Source: Bryobacterales bacterium (GTDB lineage: Bacteria; Acidobacteriota; Terriglobia; Bryobacterales; Bryobacteraceae). From it: a DNA stretch of 44,395 nt. The stretch is taken from assembly GCA_020847975.1 (NCBI GenBank), contig JADLBD010000040.1:1-44395 (forward strand), written 5' to 3'. The position numbers and the translations under genes are program-made. The notes below the pieces were generated by a model. The model saw nothing but the letters and a program-made list of their open reading frames with translations. It ran no database searches and was not told the origin of the DNA. This document shows positions 1 through 7,797 of this stretch, in pieces; the first letter of the stretch is position 1, and each line of letters opens with the position of its first letter.

Positions 1-265
1 CCGCGCCGCTGCACATGGGGCACGGGGAGAGTGTCGAATAGAGGGTGCATTCGCGGTAGACGCGCGCGGGCAGGCGTCCGGCATTCCGCAGGCAGTTCAT
101 CTCTCCGTGATCGATGGGGCTTCCCGTCTGCACGCGGCAATTGTGGCCCCGGCCGATGATGTCGCCTTGATGGACCAGCACGCTGCCGATGGGAATTCCG
201 CCTTCGGCGAGGCTCTTCCTTGCCTGGGCGATCGCCGCTTCGAGAAAGGTGTCGCGAGTCATCAT
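1..265 (-). CDS. Nucleoside/cytosine deaminase, partial (C-terminus beyond window)
   Basis: I translated the minus strand from an ATG at 265; the gene runs off the left edge, leaving 88 codons. The zinc-site motifs of the cytidine deaminase superfamily are visible: HGEM (His ligand plus proton-shuttling Glu) and the PCPMCSGA cysteine motif. The surrounding text (EGGIPIGSVLV, RGHNCRVQ, LYSTLSPCPMC) resembles yeast-type cytosine deaminase Fcy1, with HGE rather than the HAE of tRNA adenosine deaminase TadA. Cytosine to uracil in pyrimidine salvage is therefore the likeliest reaction, though guanine deaminase or another subfamily is possible. GAGGAAG lies just upstream of the start, with a second ATG directly following. 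It sits 8 bp after the TMTC-like gene on the same strand, so cotranscription is plausible. Confidence 0.82.
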   Translation of the reverse strand, partial: MMTRDTFLEAAIAQARKSLAEGGIPIGSVLVHQGDIIGRGHNCRVQTGSPIDHGEMNCLRNAGRLPARVYRECTLYSTLSPCPMCSGA

Positions 266-273
266 AGTCTTCC

Positions 274-1914
274 TCACTGCAACATGATGAGTTTGCTCCG
301 CGCCTCGAAATCGTTCGGGGCCGCCTGGAGCACGCGCCGCAACTGCAGTTTCGCTTCCTCCCGTCTTCCCGTCCGGATGTAGCATTCGGCGAGTTCCTTG
401 CGGGCGTCCAGATGATCGGGCTTTTTCAGCAGCACCATCGTCAGGTTGCGTTCGGCGTCGGCGTAGTCCTTGCGCTTGAGGTAGACGCCGGCCAGGAGAT
501 GCCTCGCTTCGATGTTGTCCGGCTCGATGCGCAGAGCGGATTCGAAATGCTGGATTGCCTTGTCGAAGTTACCACCCTGCTCATACAATCCGGCGAGGTT
601 GAGATGCATTACGTCGTTGTCGCGCGTGACAGCGACGGTGTGTTCGAACAGGGAGAAACTGTCCCTCCAGTAAGTGGTCTGTAAGAAGGAAACAAAGGTG
701 AGGATGCCCAGTAAGAGGCCTGCTCCTCCGAAGCGCACCGGCAGGGGCACGCGGAAACGGCAGCAAATCTCGCCCATGCCCCAGGCCGCAATTATGGAGA
801 GCCCGATCATGGGCAGATAAGTGAAACGGTCGGCCATTGCCTGCACTCCGGTTTGCGCGAGCCCGATCATCGGGACCATGGCTCCGAGGAACCACAGCCA
901 GCCTGTCACCAGATATCCGCTGCGGGCGCCACGCCGCAGCACGCCGGCGGTGATGAGGGTGAGCAGCAGCAGCGCCCCGAGCATGACGGTTACGGGAATC
1001 TTGCCGTAGGGGTACAACGCTCCGAGGTCCGCCGGCCAGAGAAACTTGCCGAGGTAGCGCACATAGGAGAGCACTGCGTTCCACAGGCGGAAGTAGAAGG
1101 GCAGGGCGGAGAGGGAGACCGTTGCGCCCATCGCCCGCTGGCCAATAAAAGTCCAGATGCTCGACGCCGCGACGATGGCGAACATCGGCCATTTTTCGGT
1201 TGCCAGGGCCGCCAGACCGGCGCGTGTCCGCATCCGCTTCAGAGGCCACCAATCGAGCAGCAGAAGCACGAAGGGCAGGGTCACCACGCTGGGCTTGCTC
1301 ATCACGGCGCATACGAAGGCAGCGAGCATTGCCGCATAGCGGCCCTTCGCGCGATTCTTCAGCCAGGCGGCGTAGGCGATGAGGGTGAGCATCCAGAACA
1401 GGCCGCTAAGGACGTCTTTACGCTCCGCGATCCATGCCACCGACTCGACGCGCAAGGGATGCAGCGCGAAGAGCGCGGCCGCGAGCGCGCTACGCCACAG
1501 CGCCCCGGTGAGCATCCGCAGGGCCAGCATGAGCAGAACCGCGTTGATGGCGTGCAGCAGAGCGCTTTCGAGATGCTGGGGGCCGGCGGTTACACCAAAG
1601 ATCTGGCAGTCCAGCATGTGGGAGAGCCAGGTGAGCGGCTGCCAATAATAGAAATCGAACGTGCGGAACGCCCAGGCGATGCCCTCCGCGGTCAGCCCGC
1701 GGTTCACATGGACGTTCCGCACGACGTAGTTCGGGTCATCGTAATTAATGAAGCCATGGGCGCCCGTCTGGGAGTAGATGAGAAAACAGGCCATCACCAA
1801 TCCGCCCGCGGCCATCCAGAACAAGCGCGGGGATAGGGGGACAGGTTCGACTCGCGGTTGCGGTGGGGGTGCGGGTTTTGCCGGCGCGGGCGCGCGTTTC
1901 TCTTTTCTTGCCAT
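274..1914 (-). CDS. TMTC-like polytopic membrane protein with C-terminal TPRs
   Basis: The protein has 546 residues. A Pro/Lys-rich cytosolic start is followed by about ten hydrophobic segments (residues 30-430) and then roughly four tetratricopeptide repeats (residues 435-546, e.g. AGLYEQGGNFDKAIQHFESA). Conserved family landmarks are YDDPNYVVRN, QPLTWLSHMLDC, LFALHPLRVESVAWIAERKD and SKPSVVTLPF. These mark bacterial relatives of the TMTC/DUF1736 GT-C-like proteins; the eukaryotic members are O-mannosyltransferases, but the bacterial substrate is unknown. GGAAG lies upstream of the ATG at 1914. The start is only 30 bp from the divergent Aat start. The deaminase follows 8 bp after the stop. 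Confidence 0.85.
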   Translation of the reverse strand: MARKEKRAPAPAKPAPPPQPRVEPVPLSPRLFWMAAGGLVMACFLIYSQTGAHGFINYDDPNYVVRNVHVNRGLTAEGIAWAFRTFDFYYWQPLTWLSHMLDCQIFGVTAGPQHLESALLHAINAVLLMLALRMLTGALWRSALAAALFALHPLRVESVAWIAERKDVLSGLFWMLTLIAYAAWLKNRAKGRYAAMLAAFVCAVMSKPSVVTLPFVLLLLDWWPLKRMRTRAGLAALATEKWPMFAIVAASSIWTFIGQRAMGATVSLSALPFYFRLWNAVLSYVRYLGKFLWPADLGALYPYGKIPVTVMLGALLLLTLITAGVLRRGARSGYLVTGWLWFLGAMVPMIGLAQTGVQAMADRFTYLPMIGLSIIAAWGMGEICCRFRVPLPVRFGGAGLLLGILTFVSFLQTTYWRDSFSLFEHTVAVTRDNDVMHLNLAGLYEQGGNFDKAIQHFESALRIEPDNIEARHLLAGVYLKRKDYADAERNLTMVLLKKPDHLDARKELAECYIRTGRREEAKLQLRRVLQAAPNDFEARSKLIMLQ

Positions 1915-1944
1915 CTCCGAATCTTCCAGAATAGCCTGGAGTCA

Positions 1945-2541
1945 GTGGATGTCGTTCAAATCACCAGGAGTCTGGATGCGGCCACTGTGCTTGCGGCGTA
2001 TCGGGCCGGGAAATTTCCCATGGGGTATCCCGGCCGCGAAGTCATTACGTGGCATCATCCGAGGCGGCGAGCCATTCTACCCCTCGACCAGCTTCACATT
2101 TCGCGTTCGCTGGCCCGCACGTTGAAGAAAAGCGCGTTTCGTGTCACATACGACGAGGCTTTCGAGGAGGTGATGCGGGGCTGCGCCGATCGCGACTCCA
2201 CCTGGATCACGGGCGCCATTTTTCGCACGTACCGCCAACTTCACCGCATGGGGAATGCCCACTCAGTGGAGGTTTGGGTGGACGGGCAGCTCGCCGGCGG
2301 GGTTTACGGCGTTCACATCGGCGGCGTCTTCTTTGCCGAGTCGAAGTTTCACCGGGTGACGGACATGTCGAAGGTGGCGCTGGTGCATCTGGCCGAGCGT
2401 CTTCGCGAGCGCGGGTTCGCTTTGTTGGAAGTGCAGTACTGGACCGAGCACCTGGCCCAATTCGGAGTTATTGAAATCAGCGGTGGTGAATATGAACGCC
2501 GTCTCGAGGAGGCCTTGCGTCTCGAATGTATCTTTCCGTAG
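1945..2541 (+). CDS. aat: Leucyl/phenylalanyl-tRNA--protein transferase
   Basis: Aat attaches Leu or Phe to N-terminal Lys/Arg of proteins, marking them for ClpAP via the N-degron pathway. Family signatures are AAYRAGKFPMGYP, the HHPRRRAILPLDQLHISRSL block, GGVYGVHIGGVFFAESKFH, SKVALVHLAERL, and a C-terminal YWTEHLAQFGVIEI in place of the usual CQ.xTxHLxSxG. The open frame extends upstream, but the extra residues are non-family sequence and antisense to the TMTC start. I chose the GTG at 1945 (about 198 aa), which gives the N-terminus expected for the family. GGAG lies only 3 nt before it, which is short, so the exact start is uncertain. The promoter must overlap the divergent gene. Confidence 0.88.
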   Translation: MDVVQITRSLDAATVLAAYRAGKFPMGYPGREVITWHHPRRRAILPLDQLHISRSLARTLKKSAFRVTYDEAFEEVMRGCADRDSTWITGAIFRTYRQLHRMGNAHSVEVWVDGQLAGGVYGVHIGGVFFAESKFHRVTDMSKVALVHLAERLRERGFALLEVQYWTEHLAQFGVIEISGGEYERRLEEALRLECIFP

Positions 2542-2572
2542 ACAGGCTTCATCCACGCGCCGCGCATCCATG

Positions 2573-2578
2573 TAAACT
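2573..2578 (+). promoter_or_regulatory. Candidate -10 box TAAACT, leaderless geometry
   Basis: TAAACT preceded by TG ends 6 nt before the ATG at 2585. No Shine-Dalgarno sequence lies between (GTCCTC). Transcription would start at or next to the ATG. No convincing -35 is seen. Confidence 0.35.
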
Positions 2579-2584
2579 GTCCTC

Positions 2585-3472
2585 ATGCGAGAAAAAGTCG
2601 CCATCATCGGTTCGGGCAACATTGGAACGGATCTGATGATCAAAGTCCTGCGCACGGCGCGGAATCTGGAGATGGGGGTCCTGGTTGGCATCGAAGCCGG
2701 GTCGGACGGGTTGGCCCGCGCCCGCCGCATGGGAGTGGCCGCCACTCACGGCGGCATCGACGAGCTTGTCCGCATGAGGGAGTTTCAGGATATCCGCATC
2801 GTTTTCGACGCGACATCGGCCAAGGCGCATGCGCGCCATGACGCGGTGCTGCGACAGCATGGGAGACAGGTGATCGACCTGACGCCGGCCTCCATCGGGC
2901 CGTATGTGGTTCCGGTGGTGAACCTGGGCGAGCACCTGGGCGCGCCGAACCTCAGCATGGTGAGTTGCGGAGGGCAGGCGACGATCCCGATTGTGCACGC
3001 GGTGGACCGTGTGGCGCGGGTGCGGTACGCCGAGATTGTGGCGTCCATTGCGAGCAAGTCGGCGGGTCCCGGCACGCGGGCGAATATCGACGAGTTTACG
3101 GAAACCACCGCGCGCGCCATCGAATCCGTGGGGGGCGCAAGGCGCGGCAAGGCGATCATTGTGCTGAATCCGGCCGAGCCTCCGTTAATCATGCGCGACA
3201 CGGTTTTCTGCTTCAGCGAACTCGGAGACACCAGGGCCATTGCCGCCTCCATCCAGCGCATGGTGGCTGACGTACAATCCTACGTTCCGGGCTATCGCCT
3301 CAAGCAGGAGGTACAATTCGAGCCGTTCATCCTGGAGGGCGTGGAAGGACTAAAGACTTCGGTGTTTCTGGAAGTGGAAGGGGCGGCGCATTATCTGCCC
3401 GCCTATGCCGGTAATCTCGATATCATGACTTCGGCCGCACTGGCGACCGCGGAACGGCTGGCTGCCGCCTGA
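2585..3472 (+). CDS. mhpF: Acetaldehyde dehydrogenase (acetylating)
   Basis: This 295-residue enzyme converts acetaldehyde, NAD+ and CoA to acetyl-CoA, the last step of meta-cleavage lower pathways (DmpF/BphJ/MhpF family). The Rossmann motif GSGNIGTDL is at residues 9-17, and the catalytic Cys is C128 in [10 protein letters not shown]. The blocks [25 protein letters not shown] and [27 protein letters not shown] text match the family across its normal length. The partner aldolase begins 11 bp downstream, as expected because the two enzymes form a channelling complex. No hydratase or ring-cleavage dioxygenase is present in the window, so the upstream substrate is not evident here. Confidence 0.93.
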   Translation: MREKVAIIGSGNIGTDLMIKVLRTARNLEMGVLVGIEAGSDGLARARRMGVAATHGGIDELVRMREFQDIRIVFDATSAKAHARHDAVLRQHGRQVIDLTPASIGPYVVPVVNLGEHLGAPNLSMVSCGGQATIPIVHAVDRVARVRYAEIVASIASKSAGPGTRANIDEFTETTARAIESVGGARRGKAIIVLNPAEPPLIMRDTVFCFSELGDTRAIAASIQRMVADVQSYVPGYRLKQEVQFEPFILEGVEGLKTSVFLEVEGAAHYLPAYAGNLDIMTSAALATAERLAAA

Positions 3473-3483
3473 GGGAGGAAGGG

Positions 3484-4503
3484 ATGAAGCTCTACATTCA
3501 AGACGTCACGCTGCGCGATGGGATGCACGCCATCCGTCATCGCTACACGACGAAGGATGTGGCGACGATCGCGCGCGCGCTTGATGCCGCCAAGGTGGAC
3601 GCCATCGAGATTGCGCATGGCGATGGGCTGGCGGGCTCGAGTTTCAACTACGGGTTCGGCGCGCATACGGATCTCGAATGGATTGAAGCCGCCGCGGCGA
3701 ATATGAAGTACGCCAAGGTGACTACGCTCCTGCTGCCGGGGATCGGCACGATTCATGACTTGAAGGATGCCTATGCGGCCGGGGCGCGCAGCGTTCGTAT
3801 TGCCACGCATTGCACCGAGGCGGATATCGCGAGCCAGCACATCGAATCGGCGCGGAATCTGGGGATGGACGTGGCCGGATTCCTGATGATGGCGCATATG
3901 GCTCCGCCGGCGGAACTGGCGCGGCAGGCGAAGCTGATGGAATTCTACGGCGCGCATTGCGTCTACGTAACGGATTCGGCGGGCGCGCTGTTGATGCATG
4001 AGGTGGCCGAACGCTTCCAGGCTTTCAACGAAGTGCTGGAAGACACCACGCAGCGCGGCATTCACGCGCATCACAACCTGACGCTTGCCGTGGCGAATTC
4101 GGTGATTGCCGTGCAGCACGGCGCGATTCGTGTGGACGCGTCGTTGGCGGGCATGGGCGCCGGGGCAGGGAACACGCCCATTGAAGCGTTCATCGCGGTG
4201 GCGAACCGCATGGGGATGGAGCACGGCTGCGATCTGTTCGCCCTGATGGACGCGGCCGAGGACCTGATCCGCCCGCTCCAGGACCGTCCGGTGCGCGTGG
4301 ACCGCGAGACGCTGTCGCTTGGCTACGCCGGCGTGTACTCGAGTTTCCTGCGGCATGCCGAGAAGGCTTCGGCGATGTACGGCATCGACACGCGCGAGAT
4401 CCTGGTGGAGCTTGGGAAACGGCGCATGGTGGGCGGCCAGGAGGATATGATTGTCGACGTCGCGCTGGATCTGAAGAAGGCCGTCCAGCCGGTGGAAGGC
4501 TGA
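3484..4503 (+). CDS. mhpE: 4-hydroxy-2-oxovalerate aldolase
   Basis: This 339-residue DRE-TIM metallolyase of the DmpG/MhpE/BphI type splits 4-hydroxy-2-oxovalerate into pyruvate and acetaldehyde, and passes the aldehyde to the dehydrogenase encoded just upstream. The family start [15 protein letters not shown] contains the catalytic Arg and metal-binding Asp (R11, D12). The metal-binding GIHAHHNL and the glycine-rich [13 protein letters not shown] are intact, as is the DmpG-specific C-terminal communication domain ([11 protein letters not shown]). GAGGGAGGAAGGG directly precedes the ATG. It converges on the CHAP-like gene with 27 bp between stops and no obvious hairpin terminator. Confidence 0.94.
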   Translation: MKLYIQDVTLRDGMHAIRHRYTTKDVATIARALDAAKVDAIEIAHGDGLAGSSFNYGFGAHTDLEWIEAAAANMKYAKVTTLLLPGIGTIHDLKDAYAAGARSVRIATHCTEADIASQHIESARNLGMDVAGFLMMAHMAPPAELARQAKLMEFYGAHCVYVTDSAGALLMHEVAERFQAFNEVLEDTTQRGIHAHHNLTLAVANSVIAVQHGAIRVDASLAGMGAGAGNTPIEAFIAVANRMGMEHGCDLFALMDAAEDLIRPLQDRPVRVDRETLSLGYAGVYSSFLRHAEKASAMYGIDTREILVELGKRRMVGGQEDMIVDVALDLKKAVQPVEG

Positions 4504-4530
4504 ACGCGCCGTTTCCCGCGCCGGCTGGAA

Positions 4531-5478
4531 CTACGCGAGCACTTTTTCCCAAACCGGAGAAAGAAAGTAACCCTGGCGCTGCTTGATCTCCGATTTGGAG
4601 TAGGCGCGCTTCACGATCTCCATCATCGCGCCGGCGTTGCCGTCCACGGAACTGATTCCTGAATCGTCCACTCCCGTCACTACGAAGTGATGGTTCAAAC
4701 CCGTGGGGCTGACGACGCCGATGTCGCCGGGCTTCGGCCAGGTCACGATGCGGTATTCATCCTGCGCCTTCGGCTTTCCGATGCTGTACTTGAGCGGCCA
4801 GCCGGAGGTTTTCAATCCGACGGATCTGTGCACGTACAAGGAGAAGATGCCGCACCAGGAGACGATATCGGTATTGTTGCGCTCTGAAGCGGAATACTGC
4901 CGCTGGTACATCGCCTCAGCCTGTTCGGTGAGCGTCAGGCATTTCTGCGGAGCGGGGCCGCCGGCAATGGTGAAGATATTCATGATTGCTTTGCCGCCCT
5001 GCCGCAAACGGGTGGATCTGTCCGCGCAGAGTTTTCCGGCAACTCGCGGATCGGCCGGGCTGGGGCGATCGACGCCTTGTTTCCAGCCTCCATACTGCTG
5101 GTAATTCTGCATCGCGAACTGGACAATCCGGTCCCGCGCGGCCGCTTCATTGGCCGGCATGTCGCCTGACGGCGACGCCATTTCGGCTGCAGGAGCCCCG
5201 TTGGGTTGGGAGGCGGGGGAAGCGGGCTCCGCGGAGGCGGACGCGCCATTGGCTCCGCTGCCATTCGTGCCGGACAGGCGTCCCCATGTTGCCTGCCCCA
5301 CGATGCCGTCGGGCGTCAGGCCGCAGGAGCGCTGAAACTCGATTACCCGCAGCCGGGTTTTTTGGCCGAAGGCTCCATCTTCGGAAATACGCCCGAGCGC
5401 CGACTGGATTTTGTTGAGCAGGATTTGCAGCTCTATCACGGCTGGTCCCACAGATCCGAATTGTATGATTGGCTTCAT
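4531..5478 (-). CDS. Peptidoglycan-binding domain plus CHAP-like cysteine hydrolase
   Basis: I start this at the ATG at 5478 (AGGAG 7 nt upstream), which gives 315 residues; the frame stays open 36 nt further without a better start. Residues 1-70 form a PG_binding_1 domain (VIELQILLNK, DGAFGQKT, TPDGIVGQATW). Residues 71-110 are a Ser/Ala/Pro/Gly linker. The C-terminal part resembles CHAP/NlpC-like amidases: Cys209 in SWCGIFSLYVH, PGDIGVV, His263/264 in LNHHFVVTG, and SVDGNAG. A murein amidase or endopeptidase is the best guess. There is no signal peptide or TM segment, so it is cytosolic unless exported by a non-Sec route, lysis or an injection system. It follows the TIR-STAND gene by 67 bp. 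Confidence 0.75.
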   Translation of the reverse strand: MKPIIQFGSVGPAVIELQILLNKIQSALGRISEDGAFGQKTRLRVIEFQRSCGLTPDGIVGQATWGRLSGTNGSGANGASASAEPASPASQPNGAPAAEMASPSGDMPANEAAARDRIVQFAMQNYQQYGGWKQGVDRPSPADPRVAGKLCADRSTRLRQGGKAIMNIFTIAGGPAPQKCLTLTEQAEAMYQRQYSASERNNTDIVSWCGIFSLYVHRSVGLKTSGWPLKYSIGKPKAQDEYRIVTWPKPGDIGVVSPTGLNHHFVVTGVDDSGISSVDGNAGAMMEIVKRAYSKSEIKQRQGYFLSPVWEKVLA

Positions 5479-5524
5479 TGTTGTTCTCCTGCCCGTACAG
5501 GCGCAGGCGAGCAACGAAATCCGT

Positions 5525-5538
5525 CATTCACGTGAATG
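5525..5538. promoter_or_regulatory. 14-bp perfect palindrome upstream of the CHAP-like gene
   Basis: CATTCACGTGAATG equals its own reverse complement. It lies between the TIR-STAND stop and the CHAP-like start, 47 bp before the ATG at 5478, a position suited to an operator. Its function is not known. Confidence 0.35.
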
Positions 5539-5545
5539 GATGCGC

Positions 5546-6901
5546 TCAGCCGAAGTCAAGCCCAAGCTGCTCTCCGCCGCCAATGGAGAGCCGCAAGTCG
5601 CCCTTCACCCCGTGAATCCAGGACAGCTCATAGCGGCACTCTTCCTCCACTGAGGCGTCGCCGCGAAGCTCGGCTGCCTGTAGCAGGTCTTCCACCACTT
5701 CCACCGCCTCGTACAGCCACTCCTTTTCTTTGAGGAACCGGAATCCGCGCAGTCCGAGCGAGGCGGCCATGCGCCAGTCCGCCTCCATTGCCCATCGCCA
5801 TGCGCTCTCCCATTCGGCCAGCCACGCCTTGCACTGTTCCGGTTGCCGGCGGTGGTCTCCGAATGCGCTGTCGAGCACCTCAGCGTGCCGGCGCCGCAGC
5901 CACTCCGCTTCACCGCCTTCCGGACGCCGGAAATACTTTCCCGCCGCGTCGAGTGGATCCATCCAACGTCCGGCGGCGAGGCGGTCCGCCGCCTCTTCGG
6001 CGGCACGTTCGGATAATCCGGCAATCTCCGCCGCCAGGGCCAGCGGGACGGCGCCGCGCCGGCACACCGTCATCGCCTCCCACAGCGGTAGCAACTCTTC
6101 CTCTTCGGGCGCATTCACCGCCGCCTCCCGGCCTTCGCCCAACAGCACTGCGCGCTCCGTCCACCAGTCCCTGGTTGTCATCAGGACGCTGGTGCGCTTT
6201 GCCGGCGGTATTTCCGGAAAGGGGACGCCGGCGTCCTCGAGGACCAACAGCCGGCGGCGCTGCTCCCAATCTTTGCAACGCGCCACTTCGCCGTGAAGGA
6301 ACGTTTCTGAGCGTTCCCCGCAGCCGAGCCACACGATCTCATGGAAGTGCTCTCCGGCCGTGCGGACGAACTCCTGGGCGAGGCAGCTTTTGCCGCTCCC
6401 CGGACCGCCGCTCACAACCGCCGTGCCGATTTCATCCACCAGCCGTTCCCAAAGTCTTTCCAGTTCCGCGCCGCGCCCGGAAAACCATGGCAACCTCGCC
6501 GGTGCAAATCCTCTGTCCGTCTCGCGCAGGCTGATGACCCAGCGCTCTATCCCGCGCAAATCCGCGTCATCGAAAAACAGGCGCGTGTTCCTTTTTATCA
6601 ACGGAGGAAAGGGGCACTGCCCTGCCAGCACCCAGCCAACCGGAGGCTCCGCGTTTCCCTCCAGATGTTCCAGCACGTCCGTCCAGTCCTCTCTCTTGAC
6701 CCTGGCTGGGACGGAACTTTCGGAAAGCAGGACAAGCACGGCATCAGCGCCCAACCCGGCTTCCCATGCGGCATTCACGGTCTGCCCGGCGGGCAGTTCG
6801 TCGCGAACCACGCGAGCTTCCGCGCCCTGCTCGAGCCTTCGGGCAATCGCCTGCGCCAAGGCGCGGTCTTTCTCTCCGTGACAAAGAAATACGTTCACCA
6901 C
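5546..6901 (-). CDS. TIR domain fused to a STAND (NB-ARC-like) ATPase
   Basis: Residues 1-75 resemble a TIR/TIR_2 fold: VNVFLCHGEKDRALA at the start, ADAVLVLLSESS at strand D, and Glu71 in KREDW as the candidate NADase glutamate. Residues 135-330 form a P-loop ATPase: FSGRGAELERL, Walker A GGPGSGKS at about 165-172, Walker B LLVLEDA, TRDWW as possible sensor, and VPLALAAEIAG resembling the GLPL motif of NB-ARC proteins. About 120 helical residues follow, without the long repeat array usual for STAND sensors. In other bacteria such proteins are often antiviral NAD+-depleting sensors. GTG at 6901, 7 bp after the ogt stop, gives 451 aa. A longer frame exists upstream but lies inside ogt. Confidence 0.75.
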   Translation of the reverse strand: MVNVFLCHGEKDRALAQAIARRLEQGAEARVVRDELPAGQTVNAAWEAGLGADAVLVLLSESSVPARVKREDWTDVLEHLEGNAEPPVGWVLAGQCPFPPLIKRNTRLFFDDADLRGIERWVISLRETDRGFAPARLPWFSGRGAELERLWERLVDEIGTAVVSGGPGSGKSCLAQEFVRTAGEHFHEIVWLGCGERSETFLHGEVARCKDWEQRRRLLVLEDAGVPFPEIPPAKRTSVLMTTRDWWTERAVLLGEGREAAVNAPEEEELLPLWEAMTVCRRGAVPLALAAEIAGLSERAAEEAADRLAAGRWMDPLDAAGKYFRRPEGGEAEWLRRRHAEVLDSAFGDHRRQPEQCKAWLAEWESAWRWAMEADWRMAASLGLRGFRFLKEKEWLYEAVEVVEDLLQAAELRGDASVEEECRYELSWIHGVKGDLRLSIGGGEQLGLDFG

Positions 6902-6908
6902 GCGCCCA

Positions 6909-7400
6909 TCACCCCAGAAGCCGAACGCCCCGTTCCAAATCGAGCAGCCGCTGTTTGATATCGAGCCCGCCGCCGAATCCGGTGAGCTTTCCGGTGGCTC
7001 CGATAACCCGGTGGCACGGCACAATGATCGCGATGGGATTCGCGCCGTTGGCCAGCCCTACGGCGCGAGATCCGTTCGCATTTCCAATCCGGCGCGCCAG
7101 TTCGCCATAGGAAATCGTCGTCCCGTAGGGAATCTCTCGAAGCGCTCTCCAGACGCGAAGCTGAAAATCCGTGCCTGCTGGAGCGAGGCTCACGGTGAAT
7201 TCCCGCCTCCCACTTGAAAAGTACTCTTCCAGTTCGGCTTTCACGCCTTCGAAGGGGCTCTCATCGCGGATCCAATCCGCTTCCGCCTCGCGCGCCTTGG
7301 GTCCCATGGTGAAGCTCAACATCCGCAGGGCGTCCTGAGTTCCCGCCAGAAGCAAGCGCCCGACCGGACTCGCCATCTCGCTGTAGTAGACCCGTTCCAC
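6909..7400 (-). CDS. ogt: Methylated-DNA--protein-cysteine methyltransferase
   Basis: This 163-residue protein removes O6-methylguanine lesions by transferring the methyl group to its own cysteine. The active-site motif IVPCHRVIG is intact (Cys129), followed by the expected GFGGGLDIKQRLLDLE. The DNA-binding helix region FQLRVWRALREIPYGTTISYGELA is clear, and SRAVGLANGANPIAI matches the family. The length fits Ogt-type proteins without an AdaA domain. It is divergent from the ACT gene, with 22 bp between starts, and is followed after 7 bp by the TIR-STAND gene, so it is probably first in an operon. The pairing of a repair protein with a TIR sensor may be accidental. Confidence 0.93.
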   Translation of the reverse strand: MERVYYSEMASPVGRLLLAGTQDALRMLSFTMGPKAREAEADWIRDESPFEGVKAELEEYFSSGRREFTVSLAPAGTDFQLRVWRALREIPYGTTISYGELARRIGNANGSRAVGLANGANPIAIIVPCHRVIGATGKLTGFGGGLDIKQRLLDLERGVRLLG

Positions 7401-7422
7401 CTCTCCAGCTTATCCTGAACTG

Positions 7423-7797
7423 GTGAAGCTGACGGTGCTGCCGGAACGCCTCGCCATCTGCCGTATGGCTCCGGGGGAACCCCTGCCTGCCTGGGCGGCC
7501 GGCGGGCCTATCCTGTCGGTGACCCGTACGGCGGATGAACTTTCCGTTGTCTGCCTCCAATCCGCTGTGCCGCCATCGGTAACCCGGAATCCGGGGTGGC
7601 GGGCGCTTCGTATAGCCGGGCCGCTCGACCTTTCCATGATTGGCGTCCTGCTCTCGATCGCGCAACCGCTCGCCGACGCCGGAATCAGCATTTTTGCTAT
7701 CTCGACGTTCGATACGGACTATGTTCTTGTCAAAGAGGCATCGCTGCCGCAAGCCGTCGCAGCCCTCACTGCCGAGGGCCATACCGTGGACGAATGA
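7423..7797 (+). CDS. ACT-domain protein, CASTOR-like
   Basis: The 124-residue protein starts at a GTG. The N-terminal half (LPERLAICRMAPGEPLPAW, then SVTRTADELSVVC) and the C-terminal half (WRALRIAGPLDLSMIGVLLSIAQPLADAGI, then STFDTDYVLVKE) match the small two-ACT proteins related to the lysine/arginine sensor fold of aspartokinase and CASTOR. Such modules bind amino acids; the ligand here is unknown. Its stop overlaps the start of the HEYGH gene (ATGA at 7794-7797), which implies translational coupling and a shared task. The start is divergent from ogt. Confidence 0.8.
   Translation: MKLTVLPERLAICRMAPGEPLPAWAAGGPILSVTRTADELSVVCLQSAVPPSVTRNPGWRALRIAGPLDLSMIGVLLSIAQPLADAGISIFAISTFDTDYVLVKEASLPQAVAALTAEGHTVDE

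Noticed and set aside
853..1836. A 327-codon plus-strand frame
   Set aside because: It is antisense to the TMTC-like gene, Gln/Glu/Arg-rich, and shows no domain.
1846..1858. A GGTTCGACTC string like a tRNA T-loop
   Set aside because: It lies inside the TMTC-like coding region and has no acceptor, D or anticodon arms around it.
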